A DNA stretch of 64,000 bases, from positions 62,001 to 126,000 of the forward strand of contig NZ_QOLC01000098.1 of NCBI RefSeq assembly GCF_003333325.1. The letters are read 5' to 3'. The DNA comes from Candidatus Ulvibacter alkanivorans. Its GTDB lineage: Bacteria; Bacteroidota; Bacteroidia; Flavobacteriales; Flavobacteriaceae. Each line of letters begins with the position of its first letter. Position 1 is the first letter of the stretch. The position numbers were made by a program, and so were the translations under genes. The notes below the pieces were generated by a model, which saw only the letters and a program-made list of their open reading frames with translations, did no database searches and was not told where the DNA came from. Shown piece by piece: positions 54,696 through 63,381 of this stretch.

Positions 54696-55694
54696 TTATA
54701 ATTTATGGGATAAAAACGGATAATCTTCTTGTTCGTATACAGAATCGTACATCACGTTCTTTGCCGGATAGTCGGATTCTTCTGCAAACTTCTCACATTC
54801 GCTCACCTTATCTTTTACGCGTTTATCGATCTTTTTAATGTCTTCTTCGGAAGCCCACTTTTTCTCATAGATCTTATGAAGCACGTAGGAAATAGGGTCT
54901 TCTTCTTGTTTTTTCTTTACTTCATCCTTGGTACGGTAGTGTTGCGCATCACTCATAGAGTGTCCTCTATAGCGATAGGTGCGTATTTCTAGAAAGGTAG
55001 GACCATCTCCTCTACGAGCACGATCTATAGCCTCATCCATTTCTTTGGCAACTACTTCAGGTTTCATTCCATCGACCGGCTTACACGGCATTTCGTATCC
55101 TAAACCAAGTTTCCAGATGTCGGTATGATTGGCCGTTCGGGCTACCGAGGTTCCCATGGCATAGCCGTTGTTCTCAACACAAAATACGACCGGTAATTTC
55201 CATAACATGGCAAGGTTAAAGGTTTCGTGTAATGACCCCTGTCGTGTGGCTCCATCTCCCATATAGGTTAACGTAACCGAATCTCGTTCATGGTATCGAT
55301 CTGCAAAGGCAAGGCCGGCACCCAAAGGTATTTGTCCTCCCACGATTCCATGACCGCCATAAAACCGATGTTCTTTGGAGAATATATGCATAGAGCCACC
55401 AAGTCCTTGAGAAGTTCCGGTTGCTTTTCCATACAGTTCGGCCATTACTTTCTTAGGGTCTACGCCCATCCCAATAGGTTGCACGTGGTTCCTATAGGCG
55501 GTGATCATGCGGTCCTTGTCAAGATCCATAGCATGTAATGCACCGGCGAGCACGGCTTCCTGTCCGTTATACAAATGTAGGAACCCTCTCACTTTTTGTT
55601 TTATATATACTTGAGCTAGTTTATCTTCGAACTTACGCCAAAACAGCATGTTCTCATACCAATCTAAGTAGGTGTTCTTTGTAATTTTTTTCAT
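54696..55694 (-). CDS. pdhA: Pyruvate dehydrogenase E1 component, alpha subunit
   Basis: A 332-residue protein. The TPP-binding motif runs GDGATRQGSLHETFNLA to VENN; YRNHVQPIGMGVDPKKVMAEL and GSMHIFSKEHRFYGGHGIVGG are E1-alpha blocks. The phosphorylation-loop region YRYRGHSMSDAQHYRTKDEV is present as in all E1-alpha proteins. It decarboxylates pyruvate together with E1-beta (elsewhere). A promoter with full match lies about 90 bases upstream, so pdhA-pdhC can be transcribed without porU-porV-cdd. Confidence 0.96.
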   Translation of the reverse strand: MKKITKNTYLDWYENMLFWRKFEDKLAQVYIKQKVRGFLHLYNGQEAVLAGALHAMDLDKDRMITAYRNHVQPIGMGVDPKKVMAELYGKATGTSQGLGGSMHIFSKEHRFYGGHGIVGGQIPLGAGLAFADRYHERDSVTLTYMGDGATRQGSLHETFNLAMLWKLPVVFCVENNGYAMGTSVARTANHTDIWKLGLGYEMPCKPVDGMKPEVVAKEMDEAIDRARRGDGPTFLEIRTYRYRGHSMSDAQHYRTKDEVKKKQEEDPISYVLHKIYEKKWASEEDIKKIDKRVKDKVSECEKFAEESDYPAKNVMYDSVYEQEDYPFLSHKL

Positions 55695-55789
55695 TAGTAA
55701 GCTGAATTAATTTCAGTAACAACAGTAGCACTACCGATGTTCCTCTAGTGCACAATTTACTTCCGAAGAGAAGCGCATCGCACGATTAA

Positions 55790-55819
55790 CAAAAATACTA
55801 TATTCTGTAGGACTACAAA
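55790..55819 (-). promoter_or_regulatory. Promoter of pdhA-pdhC
   Basis: Minus strand: TTTG (55819-55816), 18 bases, TATTTTTG (55797-55790), complete match to the Bacteroidota consensus. Start near 55783 gives a leader of about 90 bases. The gap 55695-55849 holds no other recognisable element. Confidence 0.6.
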
Positions 55820-55849
55820 ACACCGAAACACTAAAAAACTGCTAATTCG

Positions 55850-56332
55850 TTAGAGATAGGAATTATCGAAGATAAGTGGCAACAACTCTTTTATAGAATT
55901 GGCTTTGACCACTTTTCCCGTTTCCCCCATAAAATAGATCGCTATTGGGGATCGCTGTTTTACTTCGTATTCGGCCAGAACTTGTCTACAGGCTCCACAC
56001 GGCGGTGTAGGAACGGCTACCGTATGATTTAGGGATCGTACGGTAAGTGCCATTTGCTTTAAAATTGCATCGGGGTAGGTAGCACCCGCATGAAAAGCGG
56101 CAACCCTTTCGGCACAAAGTCCGGACGGGAAGGCAGCATTCTCTTGGTTATTACCCAACACTATTTCTCCCGAATCGAGTTTAATGGCTGCACCTACCAT
56201 AAAATGTGAATAAGGCGCATAAGCATTTTCACGTGCTTGCTGCGCCTTATTCATTAATTCTTGAATGTCTTTAGGAAGCGTATCGACAGATTCGAACACT
56301 TCTAAATGTGTTTCAATCGTTATTTTTTTCAC
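55850..56332 (-). CDS. cdd: Cytidine deaminase
   Basis: A 160-residue protein from a GTG at 56332, only 4 bases after the porV stop. An ATG further upstream at 56380 would lie within porV and give a non-conserved extension. Zinc ligands are in CAERVAAFHAG and PTPPCGACRQVLAEY, with the catalytic Glu next to the first Cys; this three-Cys pattern marks the tetrameric class. AYAPYSHFMVGAAIKLDSG is the substrate-binding start. The enzyme turns cytidine and deoxycytidine into uridine forms for salvage. Its place behind porV is common in Flavobacteriaceae. Confidence 0.92.
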   Translation of the reverse strand: MKKITIETHLEVFESVDTLPKDIQELMNKAQQARENAYAPYSHFMVGAAIKLDSGEIVLGNNQENAAFPSGLCAERVAAFHAGATYPDAILKQMALTVRSLNHTVAVPTPPCGACRQVLAEYEVKQRSPIAIYFMGETGKVVKANSIKELLPLIFDNSYL

Positions 56333-56336
56333 ACTA

Positions 56337-57506
56337 CTAATATTCGTCGTACTCGTCACCAAAGTTAAAGGTAAGACCAAATCGCAAGGTTCCTTCTAGC
56401 GGACTTCTCACTTTAGAAGTAGAGAACAAGTATGACACATCGATATTGATAGCGGTATACTTAAATCCAGCTCCTATAGAAAGGAATTTACGTGATCCTT
56501 TTTCTTCGCTTTCGTTAAAATATCCGGTACGAAGTGCAAAGAAGTCTTGATACCAATATTCGGCTCCAAGTGCCCATGTAAATTCTTTTAATTCTTCGCT
56601 AAATCCGTCTGGAGCATCTCCAAACGATTGGAATATACCTGAGAAAAACCCTATGTCTTCATATTCTTCATCATCTTCGGCATCTATATCGCCATCACCA
56701 TCAAAATCCTGTGGTGTTGGTACGAGTAATTTATTAACCTCTAAGCTAAGCCCTACTTTGTTGTAAGCGTCTAAGATAAAATCGAATCCGGCACCTAGGC
56801 CTAAGTTTGTAGGCAAGTTGTTTTCTTGACCGGTTTCATCGTACTTAAGTTTTGGTCCCACATTAGAAATATTGAAACCTGCTCTCCAGCGTCCGTCAAA
56901 ATCGTTATAGGCTATTTCTTCACTTTGGTAATACCCAGCCACATCTACGGCGAAGGTACTTGCTGCAGATGAATCTTCATTTCCTGTTGGGAATTTCAGG
57001 TTCGAGCTAATAAAACGACCTGCAACTCCTAATGCAAATCGCTCACTTAATCGAAGCGAATAGGAAACATCTAATAAGAGTTCATTTGGGTTTACGATCA
57101 AAGGTTGTTGATCTGCCGTTTCACGAAGTTCGATCTCACCGGTACTAAAATACCTCAAACTACCTGCAACTGCACTACGTTCGTTGATACGATTGTAATA
57201 CGTAAGGTTTCCGAGGAAAATATCGTTCACCAACTGGCTTAGATAAGGTGTATAAGTTACACCCACTCCTTGTTTTGAAATAGCAAAAGCATATTTAGCA
57301 GGGTTCCACTGTTGTGAAAACGCATCGGCAGAGGTAGCTACACCTATATCTCCCATACCGGCAGATCGTGGGTCGGCTGCTATCAATACAAATGGTACTG
57401 CTGTGGTAATTACACGTTGATCGATTGTGGAATTGTCTTCTTGGGCTGTTGCATTCTTTGAAACTAACACTAAACCAATGAGGGTCAGGATAAAAAATTT
57501 CTTCAT
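56337..57506 (-). CDS. porV: Type IX secretion system outer-membrane channel protein PorV
   Basis: A 389-residue FadL-like barrel with signal peptide (cleavage near ATAQ, residue 22). The mature start ITTAVPFVLIAADPRSAGMG with DIGVATSADAFSQQWNPAKY is the PorV/LptO signature. An acidic calcium-like loop (DFDGDGDIDAEDDEEYED, about 268-285) lies in an extracellular or periplasmic turn. PorV takes cargo proteins with C-terminal signals from the SprA translocon and hands them to the attachment complex with PorU. The gene follows porU by 35 bases. Confidence 0.93.
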   Translation of the reverse strand: MKKFFILTLIGLVLVSKNATAQEDNSTIDQRVITTAVPFVLIAADPRSAGMGDIGVATSADAFSQQWNPAKYAFAISKQGVGVTYTPYLSQLVNDIFLGNLTYYNRINERSAVAGSLRYFSTGEIELRETADQQPLIVNPNELLLDVSYSLRLSERFALGVAGRFISSNLKFPTGNEDSSAASTFAVDVAGYYQSEEIAYNDFDGRWRAGFNISNVGPKLKYDETGQENNLPTNLGLGAGFDFILDAYNKVGLSLEVNKLLVPTPQDFDGDGDIDAEDDEEYEDIGFFSGIFQSFGDAPDGFSEELKEFTWALGAEYWYQDFFALRTGYFNESEEKGSRKFLSIGAGFKYTAINIDVSYLFSTSKVRSPLEGTLRFGLTFNFGDEYDEY

Positions 57507-57522
57507 GAGGTATAAATTTTGA

Positions 57523-57530
57523 CAAATATA
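57523..57530 (-). promoter_or_regulatory. Candidate -7 element for porV
   Basis: TATATTTG on the minus strand, full match to TAnnTTTG, 17 bases before the porV ATG. There is no TTG at the proper distance (the nearest, 57562-57564 in reverse, is 31 bases away). porV may also be read from the porU promoter. Confidence 0.35.
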
Positions 57531-57541
57531 ATTTTATATTT

Positions 57542-60500
57542 TTAAAGGATGACGAGTTTTTCAAATTTTTCAACTCGCTTATTGGTTAACGTAGATTTCA
57601 CCGTAATCTTATACACATACACGCCTTTCCCGATTCGGTCGCCAAAATCGTCTCTCCCATCCCATACAATATCACGTGACAAAAAGCCATCTGTATTAAT
57701 GATCTGGTTCTTGGTCCAAACCACTTTTCCAGTTACTGTAAATACCTGAACCTGTACATCTAAAGGCTCAAAAGGCCGATTGTGATTAAACCAGAATTCG
57801 GTGTAATCCACAAATGGATTAGGGTAATTCAACACCCTATTTATCTTAAGCTCATCATCACCTGCGACCACAAATTGGATCTCTGCCGTAGACGAATTAT
57901 TATACACATCCCACGCTTTGAACGTTAGTGTGTGTAATCCTTTTTCAAGGTCACGGAATTTAAAATTGGTTTCTCCTTTGGTGAAATCGTCTACATCACC
58001 TTGATAATAATCATTAAGTACAAAAGGATTGGTTTCATCTCCATCTAGTATGGCGATCATGTCGTGACCAATTCCACTAGCTGTATTTATACCATTCTCA
58101 TCTTCGAGTTTTGCTATAAGTATAGGTGAATCATTGGTAATTCCACCCGAAACGAAACTCTCATCATTCATAAACAATCGTATTAACGGCCCCTCATTAT
58201 CTTCAGGGGCATTTTCATTAAGTCCACCAATTTGCAGATCGAAACTTACTCCGGTTTGATCTTCTAACGAATTATTTCGCTGTGCATACAAACTCGCACG
58301 ACCGGCGCCAACAGGAATTTGAATGTCTCTAGGGACCACGAACTCGAATTCGAACTGACCATTATTCACCGATGCCTGCCCATTAAAAAGCCCCTCTCCT
58401 AAGGTCGTAAAGTTTAGGATCAATAGTGGACAACCGGTACATTCTCTCACTCCATCGTTACCTAAGGTTTGTCGTTCTACTTTCTTATCGAAGATCTTGG
58501 CTTCAAGCACCCCGCTATAATCGGTCATGAGGTTCCCAGACTCATCTAGCACCTCACCACCAATCTTCACACGACTTAGTGCTTGTAGCGTGTCGGTTGC
58601 TTGGGCAATCGGCACGTCGTTGAGGGTGGTTAATCGCACTTGTGGCTTCGGAAATGCAAGCTTCATTGCCGGATCACCAATAGAAAATACCACACGACGT
58701 AATACATCCCCTATTTCATTCTTTGCCAATCGTAAGGATTCGGCCGGTGTATCGTAATTTGTAGTACCATATCCAAATAAATAAGGTGCTAACACCTCAT
58801 TAAATTGAACTCCTAATGTAACCGTAATTGATCGAGTAGTAGTTAACAACGAAATAGCTCCTCCTTCTCGATTCCAGTAGATCAACTCACCGGCTGTAAT
58901 GCGCAACGGATTGTCGAACTTAGTATATTCACAGGTTATGGTAACAATTAACGGGAATCGTGGTGCATTTCGTAAATTCTCACCATCACTTTTAGTAAAT
59001 ATAAATTCTTTCGCAATTCCATCTTCTCCCCCATGCCCAAAATAGGTGATGATCAACGACCCTACATCGATCACATTTTTAATAGCTTCATTTACTTCAG
59101 GATAGCGATCTCCCCCTGCAGAGGTTTCTTGTTGGTAGGCGTCGGAATGAATTTTTTTAACATTGATAAATGGTTTTTCAGCTTCGATCTGATCACCAAT
59201 AGCGTCGAGAGTGACTTCTAAGTCTTCATATTCATACACCTCATCTACATCGTCGGAGATCAAGACAAAATTATTTCGCCAATTCCCGTAGGCTTCTTGA
59301 GAACTGTAGGTAATGATCTTATTTACCATTGCATTGGCGAGTCCAACTTCATCAGCGAGAATTCTTCCAACAGCAATATCCAGTCTATCGCTTCCCGTCA
59401 TTGTCCCTTCACCATCGTCCACACTTCCGAAGAAATCATCGGTCATAAAAGAACTAACCGTGCTTCGACTGCTCAAGGTGTGAAAAGTAGGCACGACATT
59501 ATTATTGTCTGGCAGTCGGTTCTTATAATCTACAGAAGTATCACCAAACAAACACAAATATTTAATGCGCTTATTGGGAGATGATGCATTATCGTAAATA
59601 TATTTTACAAAGTTTCGAATGGCGCTAATATCTTGCTTACCCGAACTAAACTCCTCATAGATCTTATCGGTAGTCACCACCTTCACATTTAGTCCATTCA
59701 AATTTTTATGATGTGTGGCTAAACGCAACGCTGGTTGTATTAGAAAAGGAGAAGTTACGATCAAGTAATCAATATCTTTAAAGTTACCGGAGGCATCGTT
59801 AAAGATCGTTCCCTTTAGATCTTGATTTGGCACTCTCGATTCTGTCAATTTTACCGGAACGTACAGGTCATTAGGGTCTATGGCCACATACTTTCGAACT
59901 GTACCCAGTTGTGCCTTTATACTAATATTACCGGCACCTTCATCGTTTCTTTTTTCTGAAATATTTTGAGGATTGGTAACATCCCATATTGAAACAAATT
60001 GTGAAGCATTTTGAAGCTCATAGCTTGCAACTCCAGAACCGGTTGCCGCCTCACGGTTTTCAAAGGCTAATTGGCCATCACCCCCGGACAACGTACTGGT
60101 TGCCTGAATTCGAATATAATCTAAATAAGCAATGCTGGCAGGGTTACCTGAATTATTATAATTTAGTGTTACAGACACATTACCATCTCCCGGAGCAGGC
60201 ACTTGAACCGTCGTAAAATCTGGATCTATTAACAAGGATTCTCCGGTTTCCGAAAAGGTAAGTGGATCGACACTAGTGTTATTAATATCGATCGACATTG
60301 ATGTATTGGTTTCAGAAGAAGCCACGGCACGAATGGTTACTCGCATATCAGAACCGCTGGCGATATTCGGGATTGAAAAATCGAACGTCTGTTCATTCTC
60401 GATATCGAATCGGTTGCTTACCCATCTTCGGCCCAATTTAGACGGACTCTCTTCGTCTTCTTCAAAAAAGACGGTGTTATCATAAGTTGTAAAGGTCGTA

Positions 60501-61405
60501 GTTGGATTCTGCGTAGGTTCTAGCATTGGCAATACGCGTCTCCCTGAACCACCATCTGCGGTGATATAATAATAGGAGTCATCGCTATACGGATTAATAT
60601 GAGAATCGTTTTCTTCATCATAGCCTAAGGTGCTACTTCCGTAGAACAAAATAAAATCATTAGCATCGAAGGATCCATCCTGCTCACCAACCACTTGGAT
60701 TGCGATCTCCGGATTGTCGTAAATAATAGAGCCAGCATCTATTTGTAATGGCATTGGTTTACCGCCATTACCATATATTTTTATATTTCTTGGGTTGATC
60801 GCATCGGTATCCATTCCCAGATCGTCTAAAAAACTTTTGGAGATCCTTTGAACACCCGTTTTCTCAACTTTAAATTTAAACCAATTCCCTGTAGCCAAAA
60901 CAGAGTTGACTATTGGCTGCCGGCTTGATGCTCCTAACGAACCTCTTTGTTTGGAATAGTCGACCGTAAAGGAAGTGACTTTTTGATAAGTTCCATTTCG
61001 TCTTACGATAGGAGAAACGGTAAGTAAGGTGTATATTTTATCTCTACCTTTGGAACTTCGAATGGTATAGGTTAACGTCTCTTCAACCAACGCTTTATTA
61101 ATAAGCGTTTGCTCTTTTGCGGTTAAAGGGCTGTATTGCACGTTTCGCAATTGTAGTGTGCTGGGATTCGCATAGCCGTCGTCTTCCCAAACTTCTTGAA
61201 ATTGTATGCGCTCTTCACTAATTTGGAGTTTCAGTGGGTTATACGATTCTTCTTTAGCTGTCACACCACCAGAAAAAGCGGTGCTAGTTGCAACCGAATT
61301 CACATCATCACCCCAGTTGTTCCAGGCAATCTTTATATTTTTTGTTTGTCCGAATACAGCAGCCGAAAGGGCAACTACAAGCAAAAAAAGTATTGTTTTT
61401 TTCAT
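57542..61405 (-). CDS. porU: Type IX secretion system sortase-like protein PorU
   Basis: A 1287-residue protein from ATG 61405 (MKKTILFLLVVALSAAVFGQ signal peptide); ATGs at 61408 and 61414 are also in frame but lie at or before the likely transcription start. The gingipain-like C25 peptidase domain (about 540-950) has the His in YFGHGGEDG (about 791) and the Cys in TITCEYTKF (about 825), so the dyad is intact. The C-terminus has NYPNPFVDYTEFWF and GKGVYVYKI...KLVIL, the CTD type of T9SS proteins. In Porphyromonas PorU removes the C-terminal signal of cargo and attaches it to A-LPS; flavobacterial versions are assumed to act alike. porV follows. Confidence 0.93.
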   Translation of the reverse strand: MKKTILFLLVVALSAAVFGQTKNIKIAWNNWGDDVNSVATSTAFSGGVTAKEESYNPLKLQISEERIQFQEVWEDDGYANPSTLQLRNVQYSPLTAKEQTLINKALVEETLTYTIRSSKGRDKIYTLLTVSPIVRRNGTYQKVTSFTVDYSKQRGSLGASSRQPIVNSVLATGNWFKFKVEKTGVQRISKSFLDDLGMDTDAINPRNIKIYGNGGKPMPLQIDAGSIIYDNPEIAIQVVGEQDGSFDANDFILFYGSSTLGYDEENDSHINPYSDDSYYYITADGGSGRRVLPMLEPTQNPTTTFTTYDNTVFFEEDEESPSKLGRRWVSNRFDIENEQTFDFSIPNIASGSDMRVTIRAVASSETNTSMSIDINNTSVDPLTFSETGESLLIDPDFTTVQVPAPGDGNVSVTLNYNNSGNPASIAYLDYIRIQATSTLSGGDGQLAFENREAATGSGVASYELQNASQFVSIWDVTNPQNISEKRNDEGAGNISIKAQLGTVRKYVAIDPNDLYVPVKLTESRVPNQDLKGTIFNDASGNFKDIDYLIVTSPFLIQPALRLATHHKNLNGLNVKVVTTDKIYEEFSSGKQDISAIRNFVKYIYDNASSPNKRIKYLCLFGDTSVDYKNRLPDNNNVVPTFHTLSSRSTVSSFMTDDFFGSVDDGEGTMTGSDRLDIAVGRILADEVGLANAMVNKIITYSSQEAYGNWRNNFVLISDDVDEVYEYEDLEVTLDAIGDQIEAEKPFINVKKIHSDAYQQETSAGGDRYPEVNEAIKNVIDVGSLIITYFGHGGEDGIAKEFIFTKSDGENLRNAPRFPLIVTITCEYTKFDNPLRITAGELIYWNREGGAISLLTTTRSITVTLGVQFNEVLAPYLFGYGTTNYDTPAESLRLAKNEIGDVLRRVVFSIGDPAMKLAFPKPQVRLTTLNDVPIAQATDTLQALSRVKIGGEVLDESGNLMTDYSGVLEAKIFDKKVERQTLGNDGVRECTGCPLLILNFTTLGEGLFNGQASVNNGQFEFEFVVPRDIQIPVGAGRASLYAQRNNSLEDQTGVSFDLQIGGLNENAPEDNEGPLIRLFMNDESFVSGGITNDSPILIAKLEDENGINTASGIGHDMIAILDGDETNPFVLNDYYQGDVDDFTKGETNFKFRDLEKGLHTLTFKAWDVYNNSSTAEIQFVVAGDDELKINRVLNYPNPFVDYTEFWFNHNRPFEPLDVQVQVFTVTGKVVWTKNQIINTDGFLSRDIVWDGRDDFGDRIGKGVYVYKITVKSTLTNKRVEKFEKLVIL

Positions 61406-61422
61406 CATAACCATTAACGCTT

Positions 61423-61456
61423 CAAATATACACTTAGTATGGTTTACACCTTCAAA
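61423..61456 (-). promoter_or_regulatory. Promoter of porU
   Basis: Minus strand: TTTG (61456-61453), 22 bases, TATATTTG (61430-61423), full match in both elements. The transcript would start near 61416, giving a very short leader (about 10 bases) and supporting the innermost ATG at 61405. Confidence 0.55.
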
Positions 61457-61477
61457 GTTTTTTTATAAGTGTGAAAA

Positions 61478-61509
61478 TTGATATAATAATTAAGAATATA
61501 TTACGTTTG
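61478..61509 (+). promoter_or_regulatory. Promoter of gldJ
   Basis: TTG (61478-61480), 21 bases, TACGTTTG (61502-61509), full match. It lies back to back with the porU promoter, 22 bases away, and gives gldJ a leader of about 110 bases (A/T-rich, no clear structure). Confidence 0.5.
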
Positions 61510-61625
61510 CATTTCGATTGGTAGGAAAAATAGTGCATTCCTAACATCGCAGAAATATTAAAATAATATTGCATTTTTATCGTTAATTACTATATTGCGA
61601 ACCCAATTTTTTCATAATCTGAACT

Positions 61626-63311
61626 ATGAACTTACGAAAAACAGTCACTTTACGGCTTATTTTAGCTATCGTTGCAACCACACTTTTAATTAGTTGTAAC
61701 AAATCCCGTGATTACAAAAACAGTTCCAGAGCTACTGGTTGGAAGATGAACGCCAAAGAAGGTGGATTCCAGTACAACCCGAAAGCAAAAGAACAAGAAA
61801 CCGGCCCCGGATTAGTATTTGTGGAAGGTGGTACTTACACTATGGGTAAGGTACAGGATGATCCGATGCACGATTGGAACAACACCCCAACACAACAACA
61901 CGTTCAGTCTTTCTACATGGACGAAACCGAGGTTACCAACCTAATGTACTTAGAATACCTAGATTGGTTAAAAAGAGTATTCCCTCCAAGTGATGATAAC
62001 TATCGCTTAATTTACGAAGGCGCATTACCAGACACGCTTGTTTGGAGAAACCGTCTAGGATTTAACGAAGTGATGACCAACAACTACCTTCGTCACCCTG
62101 CCTATGCCGATTATCCGGTAGTAGGTGTTAGTTGGATCCAAGCAGTAGAATTCAGTAACTGGAGAACCGACCGAGTTAACGAACTTATTTTAGAAGAAGA
62201 AGGTTTTACTTCTCGTAACGCTCGTTACGACGTAGATGCCGGTGAAACTTTTAGCACACAAACCTATTTAGACAGTCCTACATTAACCTATGGTGGAAAA
62301 GACTCTATCACTCGTGGTGGAAAGCGTTCTGAATCGCTATTAAAGAGAAATGAAGACAGTACCAACCTTTATGTACAACGTAAAGACGGACTATTACTGC
62401 CTGCGTATCGCCTGCCTACCGAAGCTGAGTGGGAATATGCTGCACTTGGATTAGTTGGACTAAGAAGTTATAACGTTTATCGCGGAAGAAAAAAATATCC
62501 ATGGGATGGTCAATATACACGTTCCGGAAAGAGAAGAAGCCGTGGCGATCAATTGGCCAACTTTAAACAAGGTGACGGTGACTACGGTGGAATTGCAGGA
62601 TGGAGTGATGACGGTGCCGATATTACTGCCGAAGTTAAATCATACGAGCCAAACGATTACGGACTTTACGACATGGCCGGAAACGTAGCAGAATGGGTTG
62701 CCGATGTGTATCGCCCCATCGTAGATGACGAATTTAACGACTTTAACTACTATCGTGGAAACGTCTACACCAAAAACGCTATTGGGAAAGATGGAAAGGC
62801 AAAAATAGTTACTGCAGACTCGATTGTGTACGATACGCTAAGCAACGGACGAATCGTAGCGCGTAATTTACCGGGTGAGATCCTACAAGTTCCTGTAGAT
62901 GAAAAAGAAACATATTTAAGAACTAACTTCTCTGAAAGTGACAATCGTGACTACAGAGATGGTGATAAGCGCTCTACTCGTTATTACCAATCGTTTGGCG
63001 CAGCCGAATTTGGTGAAGAAGAGACCGAAGAAGACACCAAACGTATGTATAATTCACCAAAGCATAAAGTCTATGCAGATAGCTCTGGAACACTGGAACG
63101 ACAGTATGATGAGTCTTCTAACCGAACTACCCTTATCGACAATGAAGTACGAGTATACAAAGGTGGTTCATGGAGAGATCGCGACTACTGGTTAGACCCG
63201 GCACAAAGACGCTATTTCCCACAAGATATGGCAACCGATTATATCGGATTTAGATGTGCAATGTCTCGCGTTGGTTCTAAATCTAAAAAAGGAAAAAGAC
63301 CTAGAAACTAG
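61626..63311 (+). CDS. gldJ: Gliding motility lipoprotein GldJ
   Basis: A 561-residue lipoprotein, lipobox Cys24 (LLISC) followed by Asn-Lys-Ser. Most of the protein is a formylglycine-generating-enzyme-like (SUMF1) domain: PGLVFVEGGTYTMGKVQDDP, MDETEVTNLMYLEYLDWL, VVGVSWIQAVEFSNWRT, LPTEAEWEYAALG and at the end VYKGGSWRDRDYWLD with YIGFRCAMS. The catalytic Cys pair of true FGE is not evident, so it is a structural member. In Flavobacterium johnsoniae GldJ is needed for gliding, stabilises GldK and is essential for T9SS function. murF follows, as in that organism. Confidence 0.95.
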   Translation: MNLRKTVTLRLILAIVATTLLISCNKSRDYKNSSRATGWKMNAKEGGFQYNPKAKEQETGPGLVFVEGGTYTMGKVQDDPMHDWNNTPTQQHVQSFYMDETEVTNLMYLEYLDWLKRVFPPSDDNYRLIYEGALPDTLVWRNRLGFNEVMTNNYLRHPAYADYPVVGVSWIQAVEFSNWRTDRVNELILEEEGFTSRNARYDVDAGETFSTQTYLDSPTLTYGGKDSITRGGKRSESLLKRNEDSTNLYVQRKDGLLLPAYRLPTEAEWEYAALGLVGLRSYNVYRGRKKYPWDGQYTRSGKRRSRGDQLANFKQGDGDYGGIAGWSDDGADITAEVKSYEPNDYGLYDMAGNVAEWVADVYRPIVDDEFNDFNYYRGNVYTKNAIGKDGKAKIVTADSIVYDTLSNGRIVARNLPGEILQVPVDEKETYLRTNFSESDNRDYRDGDKRSTRYYQSFGAAEFGEEETEEDTKRMYNSPKHKVYADSSGTLERQYDESSNRTTLIDNEVRVYKGGSWRDRDYWLDPAQRRYFPQDMATDYIGFRCAMSRVGSKSKKGKRPRN

Positions 63312-63332
63312 GTTGATTACAATAAAAAAAAA

Positions 63333-63367
63333 GACCCTCCTATACTTCTTGTGTAGGAGGGTTTTTT
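63333..63367 (+). terminator. Strong intrinsic terminator between gldJ and murF
   Basis: CCCTCCTATAC (63335-63345) pairs with GTGTAGGAGGG (63351-63361) over eleven positions with one wobble, loop of 5 bases, followed by six T and preceded by ten A. The murF start is 15 bases downstream of the T run, so murF must be expressed by read-through or from a promoter within or before the hairpin. Confidence 0.9.
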
Positions 63368-63381
63368 AGTACATTTAAGTT

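Noticed and set aside
56333..56380. ATG at 56380 as cdd start
   Set aside because: It would lie within porV; the GTG 4 bases after the porV stop gives the normal cytidine deaminase N-terminus.
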